Notes: generated by a model from the sequence alone, not told the origin. Shown: positions 13,506 through 27,825, counted from the first letter of the stretch. The stretch: DNA of 64,000 nt from Cardiocondyla obscurior (GCF_019399895.1 NC_091864.1:3760001-3824000); one strand, 5' to 3'. Translations and numbers: made by a program.

Positions 13506-14673
13506 TATCAATTAATTTCGTCCCACTTGTCTAACGTGATGTAGCGTAGAAACAAGCCTAACCTAATTCGAGGTGATGGTAATATCGGCAATGTCATTAC
13601 CATTGGGTAACGTGTAACGCGAGCTTCCTAATGTCGATCAAAGATAGCACTGCCGGCGGAAACAGTTGACATAATGAAATGCTTGACCATTAGAAAATGT
13701 CGTGCAACGTATCAAGTACATGTGTTCTGAGAGAGAGCAGAGGATCAAACGCGATTCTACACGCTTTTTTAATCAAGGTACGCGGCACTCGTGATTATTA
13801 CAACGAAGCTAGGAACTCTCGCGTATATTTGAACCAAAATTTGCGCGTGCGCGCGCGTACTTGCGTTTTGCAATGACGTTTAAACAATTCAAGGCATTCA
13901 ATTGTTTCCGTAGACGATGCAAGCGGTAACGCTAGTCGTTTGTTCCGTTTTACTCGGGCAATAATCGTGCGTAAGACATAATTTAATTAACGTTATCTAA
14001 GCTCGCATATATTTATTGCTCAAACCGGGTCCGGCCATGGTCTTCATGCGGGTCCTGTTCCTCGAAGCGCGGAAGCTCGGTCAGTGTCTCGGCCACCCTC
14101 GTGCAGTTACTCTACGAGGAGGGGACTGGTTGGCATTCCCTCTGGACACCCACACACCCACGCACACCTACGCCCAGTATGTATGTCCCCCTTCCTTCTC
14201 AATCTCATCCCTCTCTCGACTTAACAGCGGTACGAGCGCGCGCTTTCGAATGACGCTTTCGTGTCTGCCGCGAGGGATACGGATCAGTCTGTTCTCCACG
14301 TTCTCCACGTAAGGACGATTGCCGTTCGCTCTGTCTGGCGAATCGTAACGTGAATTTTGATTGCTCATTAACTGGCCTAATTGCACGCTCGGGATTAACG
14401 CGTGGGATTCGACGCGTCACGTATTTCCGTGTGTACATTGCATATAATTCTTTCACCCTGTTCTATAACTTCAACATTTTCACGTGTCATAGTTAGATGA
14501 AAACGTGTGACACGCTCATGTGATCAATGACTTGCTCAAGCCGGGAGATAAACGTTACATTTGTATTAAATATCATATTTGGATCCCTTTGTTCGGTACG
14601 CGAAATGTATACGCGCGAGCATTAAAGCACGTTTGGTTTGTTATGACTCAACTGGAATTCGAAAGACTATTCT

Positions 14674-14674
<1 letters not shown>
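13506..14674. other. Divergent promoter region (Metap1 / tolloid)
   Basis: Lies between two divergently transcribed genes, so it should contain both promoters. The part at about 14010-14460 is GC-richer and open in several frames, but no frame looks like a protein. A CACGTG E-box lies at 14481-14486, and a short inverted repeat (CGTGTCA / TGACACG) spans 14483-14514. No exon can be placed with confidence. Confidence 0.4.
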
Positions 14675-14708
<34 letters not shown>

Positions 14709-14787
14709 CCGTCGCCGTCGTTGCCACCGCCGCCACCGCCGCCGCCGTCGTCGACGTCGACGTCGTCGTCGACGTCGTTATCATCGA

Positions 14788-14836
<49 letters not shown>

Positions 14837-14897
14837 GTCGTGGTCGTGGTCGTGGTCGTTATCGTTATCGTTACCGTCGTTGTTATCGTCGTCGTCT
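14675..14897. repeat. CGT/CGA triplet repeat, about 220 bp
   Basis: A long, slightly impure (CGT)n microsatellite with GCC and TTA interruptions, ending about 60 bases before the tolloid start codon. It is open in several frames on both strands, giving poly-Ser, poly-Val, poly-Thr and poly-Asp strings. One of these, poly-Val, is in frame with the tolloid ATG at 14960 and has an upstream ATG at 14579. It is best read as 5' UTR or promoter sequence, because a proper signal peptide starts at 14960. Confidence 0.9.
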
Positions 14898-14959
14898 CCT
14901 TCATTACTACCGCTCCCGTTATCATTGTATCGATATTTCACTCGATAATCTCTCGCGAG

Positions 14960-17900
14960 ATGAGGCTACTCCTGATACTCGCAATCGTCAACTTGCTGGT
15001 CAAGATTGTCGATTGCCGAGCTGTTGAAAATGACACTGATGAGAATGAGCGTGGCAAACGCCGACACAAGTTTTCCGTTGAGGACCTACTCAACACCAAG
15101 TTCCCACACATCATCACTGGAGATCTGGACATTGATATTTGCAAGGCAGGTAAGTTACCAAAAATAACAAATAAAAATTAAAAGCTAGTTTTTATTTTTA
15201 ATTATTTTATTTTTTTAATGGGACATTAATTGTTTTGAAATAAATAGTTTTCGGCTTTCTTTTCTTAGAGCTTTATAGACTCGCCTTGTTTATATATTAG
15301 ATAATTGAAATAATTAGTTTGCAATTGCCTCAAGTGCAGACTGTCGATTTGACATTTAATAAGAAGCAACATTTTTAACTATTAAGAAAAGAAGACAATT
15401 TTCTTTTAAACAGAATTGTGGATTTTCCACAATATAATATTTACAAATTATATACTATTTAATTAGTGGTCACTGAAGTTACAGTTGCGATTTTAATATG
15501 CGACATTCACGCACACATCACAAAGTAATTTATCACATTAACAAAATTTTCTCACTTCAATTATTCATACGTAAGAACTTGGAGAAATTTTCTATGATTA
15601 TCAGCGTGCTATACCCACCAAATATTATTAATATCTTGTTAATGGGAAAAAGTCTTCTTAATTAGGAAAAAGCATATCGTACTCTTTTCTAAGTTACTCT
15701 AGAAAAAGTCGGTTGGTTTATAGCTCGGAAAAGAAACCATCGAGATCGCGGTCTCGCGATTTCATAATGCTTTCCTAGCTTATGCTTTCTGGAACATGTC
15801 TTCTCCTTTCTTCTCTCGATTGCACGTCAAGTTCCGTTATCACACGTGATAATTTCTTGTTTAAAAATACGCTCGATAAGTTTTAATGTAGCTCGTCTAT
15901 AAATTGTTCTAATTTTTTTTTTTTTTTTAACGTTCAAACAATTAATTTTTTCCGAATATATTTTCTCATTAATATTTATTTGACCAAATCTGAATATTTG
16001 GAAATATTTTTCAAGTGAAATTAATTTAAAAGCATACATTTGCGTTTTATCTGCAAAAAAAAAAATTTCCATAAATGATATTTAATTAGGATAAAAATAT
16101 ATGCTTTTTAAACGCTTCTTCGCTCAAAAGCTAGTTTTGTGTTGCTTTATATTAAATTTTTATCTGCACGAGACATATATAATGATTTATCCTTTTCCTC
16201 TGCGTTCGTTCTTTGTACTCTTTTGCTATCTCTTTTGTCTTCCTCTCCTTCCCTCTATTCTCACTCGCTCTCTTTCTCTCTCTCTCTCTCTTCTTTCTTC
16301 CTATCTTTTTCTCGCCTATTTGCAGTCTGATATACTTGCTTACGCCCTAATTATTTTTCTTTCTAAATTAAAAGACCGATAAAGATCTAAATAGACGACA
16401 AATGTGGTATATACGTGCTTTAGAAAACACATTCTACAAATTTAAATTTGCTAAAGATATTTGTGGCCGAGATAATTAATGTCAATGCGACGGATAATAA
16501 AATAATAAAATCTTTTTGTTACATTATTATACAAATGGGTAATTAAAATTGTTCGGATCGCAGCTGAGGATAAGAGATTAGCACAATCGTATAATGCCAA
16601 TCATTCGTACGTGCGGAATCGTGAGGCAATTTTTACCTACATATGCATTTTGTACAACGTGATAGTAATATCGAAACATCACGTCAAACAACGCCAACAG
16701 TTTCGCATTGCAAGGTGTAAAATTACATCTATGTCTAATGATTAATATCTAACTATCGAACAAACCGCGTATAACGCACGTTTCATAAAACAAATACATG
16801 AGTTTCTTTAAAGTTGAAATAATTTTGTGATATTTTTTTATTAATGTTAAAAATTATGATCAGGGGAAACTATAAGTAAGTATGCTCATCGCGAGAAACT
16901 GTAGTAAAATAATTTTTCTTTCACGTTTATGTTTAAAAAGAAAAATAATCCTTCCGCAAAATGCTGGGTGATAAAATTAAATTTGCAAGGGCTTGATAGA
17001 ATAAGGATTTAAATCAATGCGAATCGATTTGCTTCGATCTTCTTGCGGTTAAGCTGGAATGTGGTATGCCATTCGCCTTGCTTTCCTTCTGTTTGCTCGA
17101 TTATCACATCGTAGGATAACCTTTCAACCTTCGATACGTCTCCGCCACGCAGCTTGCGAGGCTTTTTCTTTAATTTCAGTCGAGGAAACAAGATTTTCAT
17201 GTCTTACCATTTACTTAGAACAATATTTACTCATACCATTACTCAAGTTTCAAGCGTGATAAGAGTTGACAGATTTGATAATTGTTCTAATATACAATAT
17301 TTATTGTGCTTAAGATTAAGTAATACATAAAGTCTTAACATATATAATATAATTATTTATAATTAAATGCATTAGATATATTCACTTATCGAACATCTGA
17401 TTTAACTCCGTTATACTCGGGATTTTTATAATTAAGAAACGTACGATGTTATCACGGTATTACTCGCTTATCTTTACAAGCGCCTACGCATATGCACATG
17501 TAACTTTTCAACTATTTCTTTAATCAGGATTATATGTTTCTGTACATTCAAATATCAGGAAATTTTTTTTTCTTTTTAATTTATCTTCTTTTTTTTTCAA
17601 CATTTTTAGAAGCTTTACAAAAATAAAATTATTATGCACATTTTATGAATGAACGTGAAACTACGGCATTTGATCGAATCAAACTCAGGAAATGAAAAAG
17701 GGACGCAGAAGCCAAACGTGATGAAGATTTATTCTTCGGGATTAGATCGAATATTCACTAGGGTGAAAGACAGACTATGGAAGAATAGTAAAAGAAGGAT
17801 AGAAAGATACCAACTAGAAATACTTGTCAATGATACTTTTTATTACAATCGAGATGAATTCCTCAAGCGGTTATTATCACGGCCGTTGATTCCGGATAAA

Positions 17901-20179
17901 AATAGCATTATTGAGAAATGTCATCAACACAATGAATCATTAATACGAGCGTATTATCACTCGCAACATGTAATGGAGAGGTAGTTGCCTCAAGAAAAAT
18001 TGTCTTTTAATAATTTCTAATAAATAGATTATCTTCGTAGCTAGATTAATGTTGGAAGCTGCATACTCGCAAACAGTTTACAGCAGAGTTATTAACGGTA
18101 CAGAGCATCGCGTGTACCAAAGATGTGCGTATTGAAAAAAATCTTTGATTAAATAATTATAAACTCAGGAAAAAAAAAAAAAAAAAAGTTTAATCGAGAA
18201 ATGATTGGCTATTACGACATGAAAGAGACAGCCGGGCGGTTAACTTTTAAAATGCTAAGGTAAATTAACAGAGAGCTTGATTAATAAATAATGCAAATTT
18301 AAAGTCAACTTTCCTCCCCCGTCAAAGAAAATTAGTTTTAATAACTGTATCAAGATATTGGTGGACACAGAATGATGAAAGAAAAAAGAAAAGAACGTAA
18401 AAGCAAATACAAAGTTATGACGTTAGTAGTGTACGTGAGCGTTTAATCCGACACGATAGAAACTCGCCGCGATGCGAGAGGTTTCTCCATTCGAATCAAT
18501 ACAGCACATACTCGTACATATACCCACGTAATCCGTGAACATATGTAGTAATACATGCGTGCTGATACACTACAATAAGAGTCGGAAAGTTAACGATAAT
18601 GAGAATGGTTAACTTTTTCATTCATCATTGCTGTGTCTCGTTAACATTTTGTGGCAAGTAGGGTGTTTCGCTGCTAGTTATATTAAATCGTTAATGTTAA
18701 AATAATTTAAGATTTACAATCCCTTTCTTCCGCCGCACCAGAACGTGTAAGCTCGATATGTTATGGGGTACGAAATGTAGAAATTATATCACGACGTATT
18801 ACGGAAAAGGAAATGTTTCTGAAAGATGAAAACGGATTATTTTCGCAAGCGATCGTTTTATTGAATATTATAAATATCTTAAAATTGTTTTTTTTTTATT
18901 GTATTAAAATTGTTTACCGGAACGATAAGTTATTATTACGCGATATTAAAATGATATCGAACGAGATACAGTTTAAAATTGGCGTAATTGCTAGGTAACA
19001 ATTGATTAAAATTTATTGTTTAATTGTTTGGCTGTCGTAATTCAGTGCGAGAATCAAAATCTTTTCAGCTAGCCAAGTTCTAGTCTGCTTTGCTTTTAAA
19101 AATGGTTAATCTCATTTTTTTCTTTCTCTTTCTCTCTCTATTTATCCTATCTACTTTTACTATTTCTATCTCATACCTCGTGTGCTTTTGCAAATGCCCT
19201 GGAAATGAAAAAGGAGGCTTCTCTGATCGATTCGGAGATTGGAACAGTTCCGACATTACGATTGGCTCTCTGCCATGATTTCGCGGCAGAACGATAGCAT
19301 CGTGGATATTATCTCCATTCTTTCTTTTATTTCAAGTTTCTTCTTGGGGGAAAAAAAAAAAATTTTTTTCTTTAATAAGACAAAAAACGACCTTGCAATT
19401 TTTAATTATTATTCTGAGCGCATTCTTTTATTTTAATAATTAAAGATAAAACAAATAATTCTACGTGAGGCAATCGTAAGGTATCATAAATTAAATGGAT
19501 AAATTATACGTATAGATGTGTACACGTACGTACGTGCACACCCTCATATGTATTTGCATACATTACGTATATTATATCACGAGAATTCGAAAGAATAGTT
19601 TAATCGATGATTATTTATTATTTGCAATGGATATGCGAGGTATCGATGAAATTATTTTATGCGAACATTCGGACGGTTCTCCCGCTTGAATGGCACGAAA
19701 TCACCGATTCGAAACGGACAAGGGTTTGGCATTATGTGGTTTGTAACCGACTGCATCGTGTATATACATGCATTTGTGTACGGAAGCTGTGCAGGGCCGC
19801 ACTTGTAATTCTATAAAGAGAAATCGTAACGCGTATCTTTTTCACATAATGCAGTTTAAAATCGATATTAATAACATTATATATATATATATATAAATAA
19901 TAATTTTTAATTTGCTGCTATGAAACTATAATTAATAGATACATGTTACAGCGAATGTTTATCGATATAAACTTTGTTAATACTCGCTGAGATATAATTG
20001 TACGTGTGGTGCGTGCGTGCGTGTCGTGCGTGCATACATACATACATACATACATACATACATACATACATTAGCAACTAATTAATTAACCGAATCGGGC
20101 GCCAACGTACGCAGAGATGTGTATAGAGGCATACGACATCGTGGATTGGAAGAATTCCAATTTATTACATGTATTATAC

Positions 20180-20272
<93 letters not shown>

Positions 20273-23200
20273 CATACATACATATATATATATTAATTTT
20301 AGGTGGCTTTCTCGGTGACATTGCTCTGCCCAATATTAAATATGACACAGAATGGCAGGAACAAAAATTAAATAAGAGCTATTTGGAAGAATTAAAAAAG
20401 TATAGAGAAGAAATATTAAAAGAAGGCTTACAGGTAGAAGAGGAAGGTCTCACAGGTAAATAATGTAATTCAAAATATGAAAAGCGTTGTCTTTATTAAA
20501 AATGGTTACAGCATGTTATTGATAATTATAAATAAGAATATTATTGAATTATTTAATTAGGTGTACATGTGTTTACTGTAATAATTTATTGTAGGTATTT
20601 ATTTATAATTGCATTTATGTTTATTGGAAAAAAGCAAATTTTTTTTCTAGTTTTTGCGTCTAATTTGAAGAAATAAAACTGCTTATTTCAGAGCTTCTCC
20701 AGTTTAGAAGCGAGCAAGATGCTAAGAAACAGATGCTTCACGAGCACGATCAGATGGTCAGTCGAGAGAAATCGGAGCCTATTACAATAGATCTCAACCA
20801 ATATAGCACGGGTGATGAATCCGACGATGGTTTCAGCTTTAGTGCTAGAAACGATGATACTAATCCCGTTATGAAAGACGAAGGTCTTGAATTCAGGTAT
20901 TACGATAAATGATACGATAAATATACTATAATATAATTACTATACGCGTTTTTACGGCATAAAAAAATAATTAAATGAAACATGTGTAATTTAGCATTGT
21001 TCTTAAATACTTAATGGATGCGTATTTCTGATTTTTTTATTTATAATTAAGTATAGTAACAGCATATTAAAAAAAATAAAAAAAAGAAGAAAAAAAAAAA
21101 ACTCATACTGATCAACAGTTATACCTATTATAATTTTGTGCCTATCAGGTTGGAATCCTCGACCCACGCTTCGAAGAAAAAACATTCCGAACAACGAGTT
21201 CATCGACAGTTTTCCAGAAAGACTTGGACGTCGAGATCGATGACAGCTACACAATCGAGCGACGATATACCTGTCGAATTTTCAACTTCTACTCTCAGGA
21301 ATAAAAAATATGTTGACCACATATATTCAAAAGATGTTAAGGAAATTTTTGGTACGCAGCCCGAAATGAGTACGCAAAGTATTGTTAATCGACGACGTCA
21401 ACGTTATCATCGCAAAAGGTAAAAAAAACCTAATCAGATGTAATTAAAAAAAAAATTCTTTTCGCGCGATTTCTTATTTAGCATGGTTCCTATCAGTCTT
21501 TCATTTAGTTACTGACGATCGCATCAATTTTCAAGTATCGCCAACAGCATTTCCGCTAGCGAAAGCTATTTTGCAGTGTCAGTAATAATGGTCGTGGTCG
21601 TAAAGCTGGAAAATAGGGTTCGATACTACCCCATATATCCGGACATTTTCAGCTCTCGAACTGCCAATAACTTGTCAGCATTGGCATAGGACATTTCATA
21701 TACCGCGTACGCTTGGGAACTCAAAATATGTCGTTTGCGCATTATCTTATATTTGTTATACACGCAAGTATAAAAGAGTATCGTCTCTTGACTTGAAACA
21801 AAAAAAAAGAAAGGCTTATTATAATTTATTTAACAAAATCTCGCTCATATTTTGTCCTATTCTTTCTACAACTTTCACCGATTCGTATATTCGCATATCT
21901 GTTACGTTCGCGAGTCCAGCAAAGAATCTTCCTAGAATTCTCTAAAGCTTCCTTGGGAATCACCACCATAGAGATCATGTTTCACAGTATCGGATATAGG
22001 GCGTAAAACACATGGTCGTTTTCGTAAGCGTGTTTCAAAGTTCGATCTACGTTCGGTGAGCTCTCCAATCCCTGCGTATATATCGCGACCCTTTCGAGTT
22101 CTCACCCCTGCGGGATTAACACATTGACATATGTATACGTTCGCGCAGAGCACGTTGTACCCCCGGGAAGCTTTATCAACCTGTACGAAACAAAGATCGC
22201 CGTAATATCACGTTCAACGACGTTGCACGCGTGCGTTTATTTTTCTTATATTGCTTTTTTTTCTCGTTAAAAGGATAAAAAAGATTTATTACCTCTAAAA
22301 TAATTTTTTTAAATCGAGAGACACGATGAATCTCGTCAGACTGGGAGAATTACATTAATAGTTACGCAGTCTCGTAATAAATATTAATGTCAGAGTCAAT
22401 TATTAATATTGAAAATTATCAATTTATTGAAAATATTTAGGTTTGCATTCCGCATATGATATCATCGAAACTATTTCACTGCTTCGACGATTGCTAATCT
22501 TTCCGTAACACACACGCTCAGCACACCGGATTCTACTTAATACATATGTATATAGAGGAAGCACGGTAAGTGCTTCGGTTTCCAATGGATTCGTTAACGT
22601 ATTCCACTGTTACTTTTCTTTGCTTCTCGCGATACTTACGTGTCCGTACAGTTTCAAATAGCTTTATACGCGAGACATTTTAATTAATTGTAATTATGAC
22701 GCTTTGCTCCTTGTAATTTTTTATTTCGAGATTATAAAAAGAAAAATACGCGCTTACAAGACTGTGTATTATTCTTACATATGTATGTGCATATGTATAT
22801 CTTTCAAATTTTGCGTGCATGTATGTTTTCAGTCACCATAAGCGACGGACACATGGCCTTATTCCTGAGGGATCGGATGAAATTATTTCTGCGCACGACA
22901 GACACCTTCGTTCCATTGAGTTCTACGATATAGAGCACAAACCAAAGTACTTGGCGAGCAAAAGCGGGACGAGGCATACGTATCTAAGTAGATTACGCCG
23001 GGCTGCAACTGCGAGAAAGGAACGAGTGTGGGATCATGGGGTAATTCCGTACGAGATCGATGGAAATTTTTCCGGCGCGCATAAGGCCTTATTCAAACAG
23101 GCGATGAGACATTGGGAAAATTTCACTTGCGTCAAGTTTGTTGAGAGGGTACCTAGAGAGCATCCTAATTACATTTTGTTCACGGAAAGACCTTGCGGGT

Positions 23201-26200
23201 GAGTCTAAAAATTACTTATATTTTTTTGCAAGATAATTATGTAACCGTACGTGTGAGGTACTTGAATCCTTAGATATTTTATTATTTAAAAAAAGGATAT
23301 ACATAAAAATGGAAAAATATTAAAAATTATAGTTCAAGTATGGGTATGTGTGTGACAATATATAGTAAACTTTGCTCGACAGATGCTGTTCTTTCGTCGG
23401 GAAGAGAGGTAATGGACCCCAGGCTATTAGCATTGGGAAAAATTGTGACAAGTTTGGCATAGTGGTACACGAATTGGGTCATGTTGTTGGATTTTGGCAC
23501 GAACATACCCGACCGGATCGTGACCGTCATGTACAAATCATTCGCGATAATATCATGAGCGGTAAGTGATGTGCGATAATTCAAAAGTATGTCAATAATG
23601 TTAAGTTAAGATAAAAATCCAATATTCTAATTCAGTTAGTCAATCCTGAGTTAGAGAAATTCTCTGATAATTTAAATACTTTTTTCCCCAAATAGGAAAT
23701 GATACAGAGATCTCTGATCAAAAGTATATAAAAGATATCATTAAATACATCTCGTTCTGTTTTAGGGTCTTTTCTACATTGTGACGGTCGTATGATCTAG
23801 AATCGGTCTTTACGTACCTACATTTTTGAATAGATTTCTTTTATTAAACCAAAGTTATAATTGTAATTAGACCACCGTTGTAGCGTATTTGCGTTATTCA
23901 TTACTTATTCACTTATCTTATGTGTTTCTTTAAATCATTATCGAATGGATTTTTTTATTCTTTCAATAAGAAAGTTAACGTATGCACGATATATAATTAA
24001 CTAATTATTTTATTGCAGGTCAAGAATACAATTTCAACAAGTTGACGGAGGAAGAAGTCAACTCACTCGGATTGCCCTATGATTACGATTCTATTATGCA
24101 TTACGCAAAAAATACCTTTTCGAAAGGCACTTATCTAGACACGATCTTACCTATGGAAACTCACGGAAAAAAGAGACCCGAGATTGGACAAAGAATTCGA
24201 TTGAGCGAAGGCGATATCGCACAGACGAATCTCTTGTACAAGTGTCACAGTAAGAATTTAACGCAACATAAAGTCTCGAGTATTATTGTTGGAATTATAA
24301 AATTGATTAAATATAACAGTTAAATATTATCTTATAAAAAGAAGAAACTTGAGAGTCAACTATTCGTAGTTCTTTTTTTTTTTATCGATTTTTTAATCAA
24401 CAATACTAAATATACCTATAGTGTTGTATAGTATAATATAATAAAAATAATAATTAAATGTGAAATATTAAAATATTTTTGCTTTGGTGCGTCAAACACA
24501 TGTGTTAAAGAATAAAAATTTTTACAGAGTGCGGCAGAACTTTTCAAGAGAATAGTGGTAGTTTCGGATCGCCGAATCATCCGAATAATTCTCCGTCTGT
24601 CGATGGAGAACGATGCGAATGGAGAATTACGGCAACACATGGGGAACGTATCGTATTAAATGTCACGTCTCTCGACATTTTTAAAAGTGATTATTGTCGC
24701 AGTGACTATCTCGAGATTCGAGACGGGTATTGGTATAAGAGCAGAGTATTAGGTAAAAATATATTTATATTTAACGGAGATTAAGCGTGAAACGCTCGAG
24801 TGTGACAATTTCGGTTGATTACCGCGCTGTTTCCTGCTAACTATAAACTCACTTGTTAAGATCAAAGCGCAGCAATTTTATAATTGTATATAATTCGTTT
24901 AAATGTGCCGCATTTATGTAATTCAGGTCGATATTGCGGCAGTGGCAAAATGCACGAGCCAATAGTGTCAAGTGGAAGTCGTATGCTGGTGACATATGTG
25001 ACATCCAGCAGGCAAAGTGGCCACCGCGGTTTTACAGCGAGTTACGAAGCCGTTTGCGGCGGCGATGTTGAATTAGACGGCATAGGGCATTTGGAATCGC
25101 CTAATTATCCAGAAGAATATCAATCGAGCAAAGAGTGCGTGTGGAAGTTGTCCGTACCTCAAGATTATCAAGTGGCTTTGAAATTCCAATCTTTCGAGAT
25201 CGAAAACCATGACAATTGCGTGTACGATTATGTGGAAGTGCGCGATGGGCACAACAACGATTCTCCTTTAATCGGCGTTTACTGCGGATACAAGGTACCG
25301 CCAGATATTAAATCGACAGGGAATAAGTTGCTCGTCAAGTTCGTCAGCGACGGTTCCGTTCAAAAGGCTGGTTTCTCGGCGACTTTTATGAAAGGTAAGG
25401 TGTACGCGATATGTCGAAAGGATATTTATACAGCGAAAACGACCGCACGGGAGAACGCTCCACATGGCGAATCTCGCGTCGCGGTCTATTGTTACAGTCG
25501 CTCACTTACTCGACGAATAATGCATTCTTTTTTTTATTAATTAATTTTTTTTCCTTCAATGCTTATTTATACTTTGTAACGTTTAAGAATTCGACGAGTG
25601 CATGTTAACGGACCATGGATGCGAGCACGATTGTATCAATACGCTCGGCGGATACGAATGTTCTTGTAAAATTGGTTACGAGTTACACTCGGACGGCAAA
25701 CACTGCGAAGGTAAAAATAAGTGACAGTTTTTTATTAATTTTTTTTTTTTTTTTTTTTCTTGAAAGCGAAACTATCAAGTACGATAAAATTTTATTTTTC
25801 TAGACGCTTGCGGCGGATTTTTCGACGACAGTAATGGTACTATCACGAGTCCATCGTTTCCTGAAACTTACCCGGGAAATAAAAATTGCGTTTGGGAAGT
25901 CATTGCTCCGCCTCAATATCGCATCACTCTAAATTTTACACATTTCGATCTCGAAGGCAACAATGTATATCAGGAAGAATGCGAGTACGATTCTGTGGAA
26001 GTGGCAAGTAAGCTTGGCGATGACGTTCTCAGAAAACATGGGATATTTTGTGGCGCACGATTACCGCCGCTTATCACATCCGAAGGCAATTTTATGAGAA
26101 TTACATTTACATCTGACAACAGGTTTTACTTACATGTCATATATCTTAAAGAGAAAATCAGAGGAAAAAAGAGAGATGGGTAGCTTACATACATGTTTCA

Positions 26201-27825
26201 TATTTATTTTAACAATATTTTACTCAAACAATCGGTAGATATAGAACGCGTTTTGTTTTATTATCAGAAAAGTGTGAGCTAGCACTCTCTTTTTACCATG
26301 TTAAATAAAATATTCTTCAATCTTAACACTAAATTATAACGGCTCGAAATCCTAATCGAGACATTGTAAAATAAAAAATGAAAATTAATATTCCTATCAT
26401 CTAAGCAACATATTTTATCGAACAGCGTCCAAAAATCAGGATTTGCCGCTGTATTTTTCACGGATATGGACGAATGTGCCAATAACAATGGTGGATGCCA
26501 ACACGAATGTAAGAATACGATAGGTTCTTATCAGTGTTCTTGCCATAATGGATTCACGCTTCACGAAAATGGTCACGATTGCAAAGAGGGTGGTTGCAAA
26601 TACGAAATTACTGCGCCTGTTGGGACAATAACTTCACCAAACTATCCGGATTATTATCCTGGTCGTAAAGACTGCGTCTGGCACTTTACTACAAAGCCAG
26701 GGCATAGGATAAAATTGGTTTGTATAATTATTATTATTATTTTACGACGTATTTGCATAATGTTATCACACGTTACGTATAAATATATCTTTTTTAAAAA
26801 AAATCGAATAAGGAAAGGCAAAAATTTTAATAAAAAAGAGCATACAAATGAGATATCTACATGTATCAACGCAGGTGTTTAAAGTTTTCGAGATGGAACC
26901 GCATCAAGAATGCGCATACGACCACATTGACATTTACGATGGAGATTCACCAGACAGCATTACTCTAGGTAGATTTTGCGGTAACAAAGAACCACATCCG
27001 ATTCTTGCTACAGGTAATCAAATGTACATGGTCTTCAAGAGTGACGCTTCCGTGCAAAGGAAAGGCTTTTTGGCTACTCATAGCACAGGTAGTTTGAGCT
27101 TTCTTTCTAGTATAGCGTTGGTCGTGAATTTTGTCGCAAAGATACGTTTTATTAAATATTGAAGTACGTCAAGGTGTAAATTCCGTTAAAAAAAATTTTT
27201 ACATGTAGTTTAGGTCGTAGTATATTACGTATAAAACAATGATATAGGCAGCTTTACGTGTAATAACTTTTAATTTGTGTTACAGCGTGTGGTGGTCATC
27301 TCATAGCCACAGATAGAGTCAAACATTTATATTCACACGCAAAATATGGTTATTATCACTACGATCACAGAACTGACTGTGATTGGGTAATAGAAGCACC
27401 ACTCGGAAAAAATGTTCATTTATCTTTTCTTTCGTTCCAACTGGAATACGAAACTGATTGCGGCTATGATTTTGTCGAAGTTTTCTCAGGTTTAGACGCA
27501 TCTAGTCCACCATATGGTCGATTTTGTGGTAACTCAGTAAGTACTCTTCTCTATTCTTTAGGCTTTTAATAACGTTATCTCAAAATAGTGGAAACATAAA
27601 AATACATGTGCGAAAAAAAAAGAATTATTTGCACGAAATAATGCAATTTATATGTTATAGAATACTACTGATTTTATTTCTATGAACGAGGCACTACTAG
27701 TAAGATTCAGAACGGACGATACAATTTCAAACAAAGGTTTCGTAGCTATTTTCGTGGCAATCGATCGACAGGATAGCGAGGAAAATATTGGAAGTGAAGA
27801 TAACGAAAATCAGGAAAATATTTGA
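14960..27825 (+). CDS. tld: Tolloid/tolkin (BMP1-type astacin metalloprotease)
   Basis: Secreted zinc protease that, in this family, cleaves chordin/Sog and other matrix proteins to free BMP ligands. Fifteen exons: 14960-15149, 20303-20455, 20692-20896, 21149-21418, 22833-23198, 23383-23561, 24019-24249, 24528-24752, 24927-25394, 25588-25710, 25804-26122, 26426-26717, 26875-27088, 27286-27536, 27661-27825. They join in phase to 1216 residues. Order: signal peptide (MRLLLILAIVNLLVKIVDC), long propeptide with DICKAGGFLGDIALP near residues 60-71, furin site RLRR at 326-329, astacin domain, CUB1, CUB2, EGF1, CUB3, EGF2 (DMDECANNNGGC from 924), CUB4, CUB5, acidic tail. Catalytic features are intact: CGCCSFVG near 394, zinc helix HELGHVVGFWH at 424-434, Met-turn SIMHY at 479-483. 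Flies have two paralogues, tolloid and tolkin; only one gene is present here, so tld versus tok is a naming choice. Intron 1 is 5.2 kb. Possible AATAAA signals lie at 28191 and 28439. Confidence 0.95.
17649..18135 (+). CDS. Possible small nested gene or alternative exons, unknown
   Basis: Inside tolloid intron 1, on the same strand. An open frame from ATG 17649 reaches a donor (GAGAG|GTAGTT) at 17980. An acceptor ending TAGCTAG at 18044 opens an exon (18045-18135) that continues in phase to a TGA. The intron is 64 bases. The joined product is 140 residues, basic and Arg/Tyr/His-rich, with normal complexity (for example VNDTFYYNRDEFLKRLL). There is no signal peptide, Cys pattern or motif I recognise. 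An acceptor at 17688 (AACTCAG) is also in the right phase for splicing from tolloid exon 1, so this could instead be an alternative tolloid 3' end carrying only the signal peptide and start of the propeptide. It could also be chance. No transcript evidence is available. Confidence 0.4.
20009..20071. repeat. GCGT / CATA tetranucleotide microsatellite
   Basis: A short GCGT-type run is followed by about nine CATA units (20033-20071). It lies in tolloid intron 1, some 230 bases before exon 2. Confidence 0.9.
20187..20295. repeat. (TA)n microsatellite with CATA interruptions
   Basis: About 109 bases of TA dinucleotides, broken twice by three-unit CATA blocks. It ends only a few bases before the acceptor of tolloid exon 2 (20303). 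The Ile/Tyr open frames across it are repeat artefacts. Confidence 0.95.

Noticed and set aside
14520..14948. Poly-Ser, poly-Val, poly-Thr and poly-Asp open frames
   Set aside because: All are translations of one CGT triplet repeat; the real tolloid start is at 14960 with a normal signal peptide.
20082..20348. Ile/Tyr-rich open frames on both strands
   Set aside because: They are translations of TA and CATA microsatellites next to tolloid exon 2.
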